Program-made: the position numbers and the translations under genes | Source of the DNA: Symsagittifera roscoffensis | Lineage: Eukaryota; Xenacoelomorpha; Acoela; Convolutidae | Length of the DNA stretch: 64,000 nucleotides | Assembly (NCBI RefSeq): GCF_963678635.1 | Contig: NC_087070.1 | Location: 16,183,840 to 16,247,839, forward strand | Reading direction: 5' to 3' | Shown: piece by piece, positions 11,433 to 23,100 of the stretch | Layout: each line of letters starts with the position of its first letter | Numbering within the stretch: the stretch's first letter is position 1 | Notes under the pieces: model-generated | Database searches by the model: none | What the model saw: only the letters and a program-made list of their open reading frames with translations | What the model was told of the DNA's origin: nothing

Positions 11433-11760
11433 TTTTATCTTCAGTTAAAATTAAATTACTTCCACGATGTTTTTCTATGGCTTGCCAGAGATGGCTCTTC
11501 ACTGAAGATATGAAAAAAAAATCAACTTAAATTTCATAGACTTATAAAGTAAACTCCTGTTGGTAAGGTTTACATTTCTGCATAAAACATCAATTTATAA
11601 ATAATATTTACAATAATTCACATACATTTTGGTTCTAAGACATCATGTTAAAAACTTAGCCAATCTCAGTTGACCTCTAAATTACTATTACGATTAAAAT
11701 ACTTTTAACCTCTAAAATTATTTAATCAAAGTTAAATTAATTTGTCTGGAAGTTTCTGAG
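11433..11760. other. Interval between two retroelements
   Basis: AT-rich sequence without recognised coding potential between the truncated LINE and the Penelope-like element. It includes short poly-A runs. I see no structure that would identify it. Confidence 0.4.
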
Positions 11761-12273
11761 TCATGTTTTTGATTCAGACATGTACGTTTTAAATAAATAA
11801 CCAAAAACTTTTTGGGACTGAGTTTTCAGTGTTAACTCCCTGCTCCTAAACTCATCGCGCGTGTTCAAGCCAGGTTTCTCTTTCCTGATATGTATTGCCT
11901 CTAGTGTTAACAATTTTTTTTGGTTGTTTGACCTATCTATAATTTTCCAACTTAGATCTGCGCTATTTCCCTCAATGTGGCATTGCTGAAGGTGGAGGCC
12001 TAACGCTGATTCTACCTTCTTATATTCCTCAATACTAATAGTCAAATGTCGAAGAGTTTGTCCGACATAGTTGGAAGTGCATCCACTACATGACAATTTA
12101 TAAACCACTCTTGACTTGAGGTCATTAGAAAATGCTGACTTCAGTGATGGTAAACATGATTCTTGTTTTCTTGTGGTGAAAACTACTTGAAAGTTAGTTA
12201 ATTTTCGTAACCTGTTTGCCAAGTTTTGGCTTTGGTTACCTCTGTATTGCACCATCAGCATTGGGGGCTTCAC
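11761..12273 (-). pseudogene. GIY-YIG endonuclease of a Penelope-like element
   Basis: 170 residues. LKSRVVYKLSCSGCTSNYVG followed by QTLRHL corresponds to the GIY-YIG core of Penelope-like elements, with the Cys-Cys pair between the two halves and the usual VYK...YVGQT.R pattern. LGLHLQQCHIEG follows, and then LEAIHIRKEKPGLNTRDE with the conserved E...I...P.LN motif. The domain frame is open. It cuts target DNA for integration. Upstream (12274-13257) lies the RT part of the same element. Confidence 0.8.
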
Positions 12274-13257
12274 ATCCTTTGGTGATTGAGTCTGAATTCA
12301 GTTCCCTCTGTACGTCTTGTGTCGCACGCAATATCGAATCAGCGTTAGGCTCGGACACCACGATGGTTTCATCAGTTCCCACACCTCCATTAGACTCGTT
12401 CTTAGCAGTTCGTCCGGAATCCCAATCCAAATTCCACTCGGTTGTCAGATTTTGGCACTGAAGGTGCAGTCACCTTTTCTTCCAACACCAATCCCAGTTT
12501 AGTCTGCTGATTCTTGACGTTCAGAATCTTAGCAACATTGCTTGCTCCTAATCAAAGAAGCAAGCGTCGTGTACCAGTTTTTAGAGTTCTTCCTCAAATG
12601 TAGTTGTTTCTATGTTTGCGCCAGGAATTTTTCAAAAAGGGGCTTGCCCTTACCCTCGATTATTTTGCACAAGGCATCTGAAGCCACCTTGGCGGACCAA
12701 TTTTCAGGGTGCTGATTTGTCAGCCATTGCGTTCTATTAGTTTCCATAGCCTTATCAAATTGCTCCCAGCTAGATGTACTCGTAAAAACTCTGTGTACAG
12801 TTCCTCGGATAACACTACGCTTGTACTGAGTTGGGGCGCAGCTTCTATAGTTCAGTATAGTCCCTGTATCTGTTGGCTTTTGATACTAACTGCAAGTTAC
12901 ACCCCTACCCTGCGATACATTTATGTTCAAATCCAGGAACTGCAAATTCTCCTCCGAATTCGTTTCCTCTAGAGTGAACTGCAGATTTGGATGAAGAGAA
13001 TTGGCGGCATCGAGAAGACAACTCGGCTCCCCTCTGACTGTTCTAACAATGTCATCCACATTCCTGAGGAACAATTTCACCTGGGGAGTATCTTTCTCGT
13101 TGTTTTTAGCGCGGCAGCAGCTTTCACAGTAGCAGACTATCTCGGTTATTGATGCGAATGTCATCAGAGTTTTTCGGCATTTTAGATTTCTTATCTTGCC
13201 ATTGCCAACATCCGGCCTTTTTATCTGATAGATTTCCCATATGGTGCTCTCTTTCAC
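12274..13257 (-). pseudogene. Penelope-like reverse transcriptase, partial
   Basis: The frame at 13257-12886 carries VKLFLRNVDDIVRTVRG, the RT motif C region (usual form RYVDD, here RNVDD), then LHPNLQFTLEE and NLQFLDLNINVSQ, all diagnostic of Penelope-like RTs. Downstream frames to 12274 encode the thumb and linker, broken by frameshifts. The RT N-terminal half is absent: beyond 13182 the sequence belongs to the repeat block shared with 7065. The element is therefore a 5'-truncated, inactive copy continuing into the GIY-YIG domain at 11761-12273. Confidence 0.75.
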
Positions 13258-14022
13258 TCCTGGTGCTATTTTGGTTTCATTCTTCAGTTGTTGTTTTGCT
13301 ATTTGAAATAATTTTTTTTAATTAAAGGCCCAGACGAAAAGACGATAGTCCGAATTAGAATAATATTTCTAGTTTGAAAAAAAAATCAGGTCCGTACCCA
13401 GTTCAAGCGCCAAGCCTCGGTTGTCTTGAGCATAAATCTTAACTCTATACCAGATGATTGATTGAAAAAGAATTTACTCAAAAGCGTGTACTATTTTCAC
13501 AAGCAAAATCTTGTGAACAAAGTTGTTTAAGGGAGAAAAAGTTAATAACTCATTTATGTCACTTATTAACCACACGGACGATAGTCCGAATCAGCAGAAC
13601 ATTTCGAGTTTTAAAAAAAATCAGGTCCCTGCCCGATTCAAACCCCAAGCCTCGGTTGTCGTACGCATAATTCTTAACTACATACCAGATGATTGATTGA
13701 AGTTGAATTTATCCAAAAGCATGTTCAAATACGTACTATTTTCACAAGCAAAATCTTGTGAACTAAATTGCTTACGGGAGAAAAAGTCCGGTACCCGGTT
13801 GCAATACCCTTGTTTATCACAGGGGGTAATTCAAAACAAATGCGGGGTAATTCACCCAATTGCGCCGTTGTGATTGGCGCTCCTATATTGCGGGCAAAGT
13901 AGAACCGAAAAGTAGTCATATTCCTAATTAGATCAAAATTATGCAGTAGAAAATCCTTTAATTCAGCAAACGAAACGAAAGTCAATGCAAATTACTCTCT
14001 CATTATCTTAGTTAATTGTTTT
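13182..14022. repeat. Duplicated repeat block, copy 2
   Basis: Near-identical to 7065-8211 apart from a missing ~310-bp segment. It contains two structured GACGATAGTCC modules (about 13335-13455 and 13580-13702) and two gtactattttcacaagcaaa modules (13489, 13734). No gene is supported. Confidence 0.85.
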
Positions 14023-14034
14023 TCTTAGTAGCAT

Positions 14035-17000
14035 GTATTTTTCCACGACTTCTTTCAAACATCGTGCCTCATTCTCGGAGGCCTGAGGATCGGTTCAATG
14101 ACTTCCGCGCCGTTCATTCTCCATGTTTTTCTGAGGCAACCCGGTGTGCGTTTCCATGACTGAGCTATTTCAAACATTAATGCTTCTCGAGTTTTCGTTC
14201 TTTCCCCATTCGAAGTACATGACCACACCATCTTAGTCGCATTTTTCGCAGGCGAGAGTCCAAGGATGTCCCAAGGTTCGCTGCTCTTCGAATGGTGTTG
14301 GTGTCATGATCATCGAATCGTGCTCCGAGGTAGCGTCTTACGCTTCTTGTTTCTCATGAATCAAGTCTTACGACGTCAGATTTTTTGACAGTCCATGTTT
14401 CCGCAGCATATAGCAGAGCTTTCTTCACGCATGCGTTGCATACTTTGTTCTTCGTGTTTCTCGTCGTTCGCTTGTTCATCTAGAATTTTGCTATTCTAGA
14501 GCTGTTGGCAGTGGCGCGTGCGATCCTGTTCTGTACTTCTGTTGATATGTTGCCGTTGGACGATATCCGACTTCCGAGGTAGACGAACTCAGTGATGTTT
14601 TTGAGTGGGTTGAAGTCGAGGTACAGCACCACTGGTTCAGTTTGGGCAAACATGCACTTGGTCTTGCTGGAATTGACAATGAGGCCGACTTCTTTTGCGG
14701 CGGCGGCGACTACTCTGTTTAGTAGGGATTGGGCATCATCAGCATTGTCCTCCAGTAAGCAGATGTCATCTGCAAAATCCAGATTAGAGATGACTGTTTC
14801 TTGCGTGATTCCATTGTTTGTGCCATCGGTTGCAACATTCATCACCCAGTTGTTAAAAAGATTAAATAAAAATGGGGAAAGAACGACTCCATGCCTGACC
14901 CCTGAGTTAACGGAGAAGAGATCAAAAAGCATGCCGTTCTTTCTCACGCAGCTTGTGGTGTCTGTGAACATGTTTTTTATGGTGTTAAGTAGTTTGCATG
15001 GTAGTCCTTGATTCTCGAGAAGCTGCCAGATGGCGTCTCTCTTGGCGCTGTCGACGGCAGCTTTGAAGTCGATAAATACCATGACCGTTGATCTGTTTTA
15101 CTCGTTTCATTGCTTCAGAATCTGTCGGAATGTGAAAACTTGATCGCAACAGCCTCTCTTTTTCTTAAATCTCGCCTGATTGTCTAGGGCATGAGGCTCG
15201 TAGGTTTTAGTGAGTCGTGTAAGCACTATTGATTCCAGGACTTTGAAACCTATGCAGAGAAGCGATATCCCGCGATAGCTTGCGCAAACTTGTGGGTCGC
15301 CCTTCTTGTGGAATGGCAGGAGGATTGATACCCTCCATTCGCCGGGATTTCTTCTGTATTCGATAAGCTGTCCAGTAGCAGTTCTCTAAGGTCAACGAGC
15401 GTTTCTCCGCCTGAGTTGTAGAGCTCAGGGGTAATGCCATCACATCCACCTACGCGGTGGGTCCGTAGCCCTGCTATGGCGTCCCTAATCTCACTTTTGG
15501 TCGAGGCCTCGGGTTCAACCTGGTTGAACGCTTTTGGCAGCGTGTGGGCGGCCGGGAGCAGCGATGGCGTATTTTCGGTACTCAAAAGTTGTTCGTAGTG
15601 CTCTTTCCACCTCTCCGATATTCTCTTGGTGTCAGTTATCATTTTTTCCGTTTGCATCCTTGAGTGACTCTGTGATAGTGTTTTTGTCTCTACTGCCACC
15701 TAGCGTGTTGATTAGTCTGTACATTTCTCGTGTGTGTCCTTTCTCTTTTGCTAATTCAATCTTAGCTGTCTTTTTGTCCAGGTATTTGCTCTTGTCCCTT
15801 CGTATGAGTTGCTTTACGCGATTTCTTTGGTCTATGAATTTTTTTTGGTTTGCTCGCTTGTTCTTAAGTTATTCTCGTGTCTGGATTGCGTTCACCGTCT
15901 CCTGTGTTATCCACTCTTTTTGCTTGTATTTGGTTGTTCCTAGCATCTTGGCAGCCTTGTTTACTAAAGCTTTTTTGATACGCTCCATTTCTGGTTTACT
16001 AGGACGTCGTGTTGTACACCTCCCGCGGTCTGGCGTAGATCATGGTTGAGCCTTTGTGTTTTCTGTGTCTTCTTGTAGACTATAAGCTTCGACTTGAGGG
16101 CGCACGTAAGCATTCGGTGGTCACTGTCGAGAAGAAGCTCGTCTTTTCTCACGCGGGCGTCACTTATCGATGTGCGCCATCTTCTTCTAATCAATAGGAA
16201 GTCGATTTGATTTCTTGTTCTCCTGTCTCTAGAGCACCATGTAGGAAATTGGTGAATCATTTTCCTGAACATGGTATTTGCGATGCATAGGTCGTTGTAT
16301 GCCGAGAACAGGGCCAAGCGGTCGCCATTATCGTTCCGTTGGGATGGCTTGACCGCCCTACCAATGTAGCTGCTTTCGGCTATATGCGCTTGACCGAGCT
16401 TTGCGTTCATGTCTCCTCCGATCCGTAGTAGGTCTCCCTTTGGAGTGTCGTCAACTGTGGCATGGAGACTTTGGTAGAAGTCAACTTTCGTCGCTGATTC
16501 GGCCTCTTCTATCGGAGCGTAGCATGATATTATGGTGGCAGGTGTGGCCATAGCTTCTATTATGAGCATGCAGACTCTTGCACTCACAGCTTTCCATACC
16601 TGTACACAATTGTTTATCCTTTTCGATATTGCAATTGCCACTCCATGGATACCCGTGTTCTCTTGATATGCGTTTGTGAGTATCTGGTACCCTTTGGTTT
16701 CTACTTTGGATTCTCCTTGGATTCTTGTTTCCTGTAGGCATGCCACGTCTATCTGGTGATTCGATAGTGACTGGTCCAGGAGGTCAGGTGCTTCTGGGGG
16801 GAGGAGAGTAAGGGCGTTCCACGTAGAGATAGGTAGAACTTTTTTTGGAATGGTTTAGTGCTTTTGTGCCGACTTCGTTGTTTTCCTCCATGATGGCACT
16901 CGTGGAGGCCCCAGTTCCCGCGGGGGGCGTAGCTGTTTGTGTATTGTGGTTTGTGCGATTTTGCATTTGTGGTTTCTTGGCAAGGTTTTACAGAGGTCGC

Positions 17001-17082
17001 CACTCTCCAACCATCCTCCTTTACCCGGGCTTTGGACCGCCAGTCGGATCTTGTTCAGTTCCGACAGAGGGAAATTCATCAA
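14035..17082 (-). pseudogene. RTE-type LINE ORF2 (APE endonuclease, RT, C-terminal domain)
   Basis: The ORF starts at ATG 17082 (MMNFPLSELNKIRLAV). The endonuclease (16746-15964) shows MACLQETRIQGESK, GGDMNAKLG, RNQIDFLLIRRRWRTSISDA and LDSDHRMLTCALK, all catalytic landmarks of RTE-clade APE nucleases. The linker and RT start lie at 15699-15207 (GGCDGITPELYNSGGETL). The RT core (15082-14480) has MVFIDFKAAVDSAKRD (motif A), GVRHGVVLSPFLFNLFNNWV (motif B) and NLDFADDICLLEDN (motif C). The C-terminal part to ~14035 keeps RRYLGARFDDHDTN and LRLRWCGHVLRMGKE-like sequence. Several frameshifts make it inactive. Sequence 5' of it (16630-18100) recurs at 41870-45632. Confidence 0.85.
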
Positions 17083-18110
17083 TTGTGTAGTTTTCGTACT
17101 TGATTTTTGTATGCTGGTAGTAGATTGTGTATGATGTTAAGGTTCCTAAAATGTACCTTGCGGTACACCTTGATGGAGTGAGACGCAAATGGTTTCTGTT
17201 GATGCCTACTATATTTTTTCTCTGTTGCTCATGAAACTATGAGTTACATTTTTTTTGCTTTTCCCAAAATCCCACATCCTTCAATTTGGGTTTCGTTGCC
17301 TGTAGAATGTTTCCCCAGTAAAAATTTTAATGGCAGTTTTAAACTTGGTTTCTGATTCTTTTGCTTGATCATAAACTTTACGATTTAACGGCATTGATTT
17401 AATAATTTTCTATAATTTAGATGCTAAAATTGTAGCTAAATGGTCAATTCTGAGCAGAGGAGCGAATATGAAAATTTGTTTTTCAATTCCCTTGTCGGTA
17501 AGTCTGTAAAATTATAATCAGTTGGTGTTTTTGAATGTGTTGGTGTTGTTTGATTGGTAAGTTCTAAGTTATGGGCTGTTAAAACTATCTCCAAAGAATC
17601 TCCTCCTTTGGGATTTAAATAATTAGTGTTATAATCTCCGTTAAAAGAAATGTTTGATTTAAATGATTGCGCAAAATCAATTGATAAAGCAAGTTGTTCG
17701 ATAATTTCTGTTTAGCCAGGTTCTTTGAATTGTAAAAAAGTTTTATTAGTGTTGATCGTTCAGTTTCGTTTATCAAGTTCTACTCAGTCGCTGTCATAAT
17801 TCTGATGGAGCAGGTTTAAGTCTGTGCGTAGTTTAGGTTCCAATACCTTAGGATTGAGCATCATTACTCTTCAACCTTTTGTCATTTCGCTTACTAGTGT
17901 TGATCTATCTCATCGGAAAGCGACAAAATGACCACTATCTAGTGTCAAAAAAATTTTGTCATTTGACTCATTAAACCACGTCTCAGTGAACCCATAATTT
18001 TTTTTCAGTCCTCAAGTGTTGACTGGTTTTTATTAGACTAGATTTTTTTCTGTATTAACTAGAATTTTTCAGCTTTTTTGTAACCTCATAGTTTCTCCGG
18101 TATGTCACAA
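17083..18110 (-). pseudogene. Endonuclease fragment of another LINE joined to the RTE 5' end
   Basis: The minus strand holds an APE-type endonuclease in broken frames. At ~18000-17880 it reads GFTETWFNESNDNNFLTLD-like sequence (Glu ligand), and at ~17640-17580 GDYN-type sequence. The better-preserved copies at 42644, 43782 and 44920 read HNLELTDQSTPTHSKTPTDY. This block plus the end of the RTE leader is the ~1138-bp unit that is tandemly repeated at 42217-45632. Confidence 0.65.
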
Positions 18111-18159
18111 AAATTTAAAATTGGACCTGGGGTTGGGCTAATATATCCGCAGCATAAAA

Positions 18160-18602
18160 TTAATCATGCTAATAGAACAAATCAAAAATAATCATTTCGT
18201 AATAATTGTAAAATGCGCTTGAGAAAACTATAATTCTGATGAATGTGCACTTGAGAGGCGCTCAATTAAACCTATTGAAAAAAATTGGCAACCCATGAAA
18301 CTTAGCTGCTTTTATCAAATTGTTTAATTCATAAAAACTCTCTGTTATGACCAATCTTTCTGCGCGCAGGCAAAACAGTACAAAAAGGCGTTTTTGGGCT
18401 TTTTTTGGAAAATTGTGACAAAAAATTGCGTTTTTTGGCGCGCGCTCTCCCTCAAAACAAGTATGCATTGGCACCAAAGGCGCCTTTAGAAAAGTTTTAG
18501 AGTCTGTCAACAAAACTGTATATCTAGAAAAGTACAAAGGTGGCCGAATACATGAGGAGTTAGAGGCGTCCGCCCCTGCCCCGTCCCTAAATCATCTACT
18601 GA
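18160..18602 (-). repeat. Dispersed non-coding repeat related to the hAT MITE
   Basis: The block from cgcgcaggcaaaacagtaca through ggcgcctttagaaaag to the degenerate end near 18602 recurs at 36300-36700, 46000-46390 and 47578-47790. In reverse orientation it resembles the interior and one end of the MITE at 52293-52644 (shared gtccgcccc, ccctaaatc). A further partial copy of its left part lies at 18607-18697. Confidence 0.6.
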
Positions 18603-18701
18603 TTGTAACCAGCAAAAAAGTAATCTTGCTAATAGAACAAATCAAAAATAATCATATCGTAAAAACTGTAAAGTGCGTTTGAGAAGTACTATATAGTAGT
18701 A

Positions 18702-18909
18702 TTGTATCGTGTCCCGGATCCTAAGGAGGGGTCCTTCCTAAGGGGGGGGGTCCTCACGTAAAGCAAAATCCTAGGAAAGGGGTCCTTAATTTTTTGGAGG
18801 ACCCCTATCCTAGGATTATGTAAATGATCGCAAGCTCCCACCCCTAAAGTAAAAGACCCCCTCCTTAGGATCTTGTTAAGCTGAGCTCAACAACCGGGAC
18901 GCGATACAA
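18702..18909. mobile_element. Palindromic MITE with TA target duplication
   Basis: A 208-bp foldback. The left terminus ttgtatcgtgtcccgg matches the reverse complement of the right terminus (ccgggacgcgatacaa), flanked by TA on both sides. Interior blocks atcctaaggagg and cctccttaggat also pair. No coding sequence. Confidence 0.7.
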
Positions 18910-18911
18910 TA

Positions 18912-19287
18912 ATTCCTTCTAACTCGTTTTAAAGCGGTCCTTTTTCCCGCGATAATTAAAATTAATCGTCCTAATTCCTGAACTTTTCTTTTTCGTCCTA
19001 GTTTTATGTGGATATCATTTCCTGGCTTTCTTTCTTTTCGTCAAAAGTTTGTCATGCTATTAAAGTTTGTTATTGAAAACGAGCCTAAGGATTTCACACA
19101 TTTGTTTGAATTAACACTTGGTTTGCGTCAACTAGTTTATTTGCCTGAAGCTATTTATGTTAAAAAAGTGATTGAGCTCAATACGAGTATTGTATTAGTT
19201 GTAAATTGGTAAAAACCAAAACATATACAAGTCGAAGTATAAAAAGGACGAACAGTAAAAATCATCTAAAAATATATGTTTCAGACT
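18912..19287. other. Interval left of the Maverick
   Basis: AT-rich. A 68-codon plus-strand frame at 19006-19212 (MWISFPGFLSFRQKF...) has no recognised relatives and may be chance. The left end of the Maverick should lie between 18.9 and 20.1 kb, but I could not locate a terminal inverted repeat. Confidence 0.3.
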
Positions 19288-19581
19288 TTAATGTTTATTG
19301 TTTTGGTTTTCATTGCGCTGTTGTTTAGGTGGTCGCTTTTCTGAAGCTTCAGATAAAATAAATGGGTTATTTATAGGGGGACGTTCACGGACTCGGCTAC
19401 TAGAAGCTTCTTCTTCTTGGAGCTCTGTTTCTGAGTAGGGCCGCTGTAAAAATCCCCAATCTGGAAGTTGAAAATCGGGAGAACTGTTATCAGTTTCATT
19501 GTATGAGTTGGCCCACTCGGTGTCCATGTAAATGTCTTCTAGAAAAGCATTTTCTTCAGCGGCTTTATGGCCGAAGGGCAC
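19288..19581 (-). CDS. Small hydrophilic ORF, possibly of the Maverick
   Basis: 97 codons, MPFGHKAAEENAFLEDIYMD at the start and a Lys/Arg/Gln-rich end (EKRPPKQQRNENQNNKH). It has an acidic N-terminal half and no membrane segment. I do not recognise it. It lies on the same strand as and 550 bp beyond the end of the polymerase gene, so it may be a terminal Maverick gene. Chance is a real alternative given its size. Confidence 0.3.
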   Translation of the reverse strand: MPFGHKAAEENAFLEDIYMDTEWANSYNETDNSSPDFQLPDWGFLQRPYSETELQEEEASSSRVRERPPINNPFILSEASEKRPPKQQRNENQNNKH

Positions 19582-20131
19582 TGTCGAAACTCCGTCGAAA
19601 AGTAGAAAACGTTTTGAGTCGAATGGTGATAATGCAAGTTTGTTTTATTTCACTGTCATATTGGTGTGAACTTTCGAAACTATATTATAGTTGTACACTC
19701 TCATTGTTTTTCCAGTGAATAATGTGTCCCTGTAGGTTTGGTGGACCAGTTCTCTCTGTGCACTCCGTTTAATTCCTTTGGCACTCAATTTTTGAGTGCC
19801 TTCTAAACAGAAGCAAATCTTTTATTGTTTTCTACAACGCAGGGGATAATTTCGTTTCACTTCAGCAACTCAATTTATACGGAACAAAATTTCTTTCATT
19901 TTACTAAAAATGAGCAGAAGACTCTAAATTATGATTAAAAAAAGAGGAAAAGAGAGGGAATATATTGTCAGATAAATCAACGTGTAGGCAACATTGTATA
20001 ATGTTGCCTAAATCAGCTAAATGCCCATAGTTTATTGCAAAAATTAAGGAGGTAGGGGGGTTGGTGGTGGTAATTTTGTTCTGTAAAAGGTAAGAATGGG
20101 GGTGGAAGGGTGGCTTAAATTTTATTTACCA
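19582..20131. other. Non-coding interval beyond the polymerase gene
   Basis: AT-rich, with short homopurine runs. No gene recognised. It should contain or adjoin the left Maverick terminus. Confidence 0.35.
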
Positions 20132-23100
20132 TTAAGGACGACCGAATTTTAGGGCGATGAATTCTCTGATCGGCTTCCCACCAGTCTCGTCTTTGAATTT
20201 CAGCACAACTTTCTTTTTGGTATCCTCGAACAAGAAATGGTCCTCATCGTAATTTGAAAAGTCGAAATCGGCTTTTATTTTTTCCAAGTCTCGGTAAACG
20301 TCATCAGTTTTTATGGCATAAATAAAACTATCCGTGTCGGAGTAAAGGATAGCCAAGTTTAGATTTGGTTTCATTTTTTGATAATGAAACTGAAACATGA
20401 AACGCTTGGCGAGGTCTAGGATGGTTGCACCAACTATCATAGGTTTGTCCCACAATATTTTTGTTACTGAAAAGCTGATTGTGGCTAATTGATCGTCAAT
20501 GATTTGAAAGCTTTTCATTGTGCTCAGAGCTGTTTTTTTTAAAAGTTCTCTCTCATTCCTTACAATCTCCAGCTTCTTTCTTTCTTACTTAGACTCCATT
20601 GTCTTACCGAAAGCTGAATTAACAATTAGCTTGTAGAAGTTCTCCTGGAATTTATTGACCGCGGTTTTTCGTAGGCGGGTGTTGAGGTCGACAAAGGGTG
20701 CCATCCAGTGACTTTGGCGGAACTGAAGAACTTTTCCTAGGTGAGTTATTTTCATTCCCAGCTCATGGTACAATTTTAGGGTAAGGTAGTGCAAAACATA
20801 ACCTTGTTTAGGATGCAAGGTCTGTAGAAGCTTTGGCACTTTTTGCAGTGTGGTGATTCCCAATTTTCCCAACATGTCGACGTGCTCGTTGCTCATTGCA
20901 CCGATGTCCACTACTTCACGAGAGGGGGCAAGGGGGTAATCAGCAAAGAAATCGTGAAGCTCTTCGGGTATGGTTAATTTGACTTCAACTATATAACACC
21001 ACTCTGAGGTTTCGCTGGTAAGCAGTATGTCTGCCAGACTTTTTTCAACTATTGAAAAATAGTTTAAGGGCAAAGGGCAGTGTTTCATTATCCCCCCGTA
21101 CAAATTGTTTGCATCAATAATGAGGATGTAGCTGGATGGTTCTGAGGGCAAAAAATCGTCGAGGTATATATTGTTTGCTTTGTAAAATCGGCGCGCGTAG
21201 ACCGACGACATGCCTCCTCGTATCATTCGCTGCACAAGGTCCAGATGTTCACGGTCCGTTAAGAGTTTCAGTTCGGGCTTACAAACTTTTAGAAAGGCGT
21301 CCCCGGAACGGTTACTTGCCGTGAAGTAACAGGCGCAATCCAGCCCGTATGTTTGATAGCAAACTTCACCAGAAGCTTCGAAAACGGACGGAAGCAATAG
21401 CACATCTGTAGTCAAGTACAAATCGTGGTAATCACCAAGTGAACCACACTTCAGTTCGGTGAAAACTTTAAGGGCATGATTGTACTCGCTTCTTGAAACA
21501 CTCACATCCCCTCATGTTAGACTATTTTTCCACATTGCTCGTGGGGGAAGGCGAGTTTCTCGGAGTTTTTCGAATGAGTTGAAGTATGAGTAGGGGTAAT
21601 GCCCTTTCTGTTTCAAGATACTGACTTTTTCAGGTGAGTGGCCGAGTTTTTCAAACTAGTTCTCCAGCAAAAAAAAACTTTTCGTTGGGCAAATTATCGA
21701 CAAGTTTTGCCAAAGATGCTAGCATGAACCTATACGAATCGATGAATCTCAGATTTTCGTAGAGTTTTTTGATTTTTCCGTTTTTGTCCGTGTACGTTTT
21801 TATATATACTGAGATTGTCAAGGATATATATTTTTCTTCAGATGCGGGTATTACGGAAAAAGTGTTTTCCGAATCGCTTTTTGCCAGCGCTTTGATTATA
21901 AAGTGTAAATCATAATTTGACAAATTATGAGCTACCACTGGAATGTAATTTGTTGTTTTTCTATTAACGTTACACTCATTGTGTGCCCAACCCAGGAACT
22001 TGTTGGTGTAATGGCAATGATCAAGTACCACTTGATCCTTGTCGGAAAAATCATTCTCGCATATCCAACAAATTGTAGCATCTTCCCGTTCCTGGTCTGT
22101 TATACCAGTGAAAGTGTAATATTTCCTTTTTTCTACGTAAATTTGTCTCGCTAACGATTCAAGGGAGCTAATTAGCTCTTCCATCACATTCGGTCCTCTT
22201 TTAAGCTCAATTTTTAACAGGTCTTTTTTCCCAAATTCGATTACTGCTAACGCGTAGCTGCACGGTTGATGGATTTCAATTGTTTGCGTGCTAGTTTTTC
22301 GCGGATCAGGATGCGGTCCGTATACTGGTAAGAGCAGTGACTCCAAATCAAAGTAGATTACTCTGGGTACGTACCAACGAGCCGTTATGTTTTTGAACTT
22401 TTGGTCATCTTTTCCCGGCTTGGGCATTGTTATGACGACATCTTTGTCTTGGTAGCACAGTTCTTGATGTCTTCTCAGAGTTTCGAATGAAGCGCATGTG
22501 TGGAAACATTTGCGGCAAATCTCAGACTGAAATTGGTGCACTTTGTGCCGCACGTACTCGACCAGTTTCTGGAGATCACTTATCAACACATAGTGATATT
22601 TTGATCCCTCTGTCAGCAGCAACAAGTCCACAATCAGGCTAGTAGTGAATCTGCTCGATGCTCTTATGGGCAACAATTCGCCATCGTTGTACCTGAACAG
22701 AAAAATAATTTTTATACCTAGGTTTGGAATGAAATAAAAAGGGCGTTTGAATAGGTGAAGAACATTAATGAAGGATTTTTGAGTTTTTTTTTGAAGGCAA
22801 TTAGAATTTGCTTACCGGAAGACGTTGATTTGACAACTGTTCAATTTTTCAAATCTGTCCATATCCAACAGACCCATTGGCATTTCGTATTCCCCATTGA
22901 TTTTCACAATTCCTTCTTTGTCGAGATCGTAGGTTGAGACTTTGTTTTTCTCCAGCTACCGTCTAGATGTGGGGTAGAGGGCCGGCTCATTCACATTGTG
23001 ATATGCGGCAACAAAGCAGTAGAGAAAGCAACGGTCATCATCTTTAGTGTTGATATTTGTGAGCAGAGTAGATGCTGCGCTGAGTGCATCAGGTAGCTCG

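Noticed and set aside
15534-16049. 171-codon hydrophobic plus-strand frame
   Set aside because: Antisense shadow of the RTE LINE endonuclease/RT linker.
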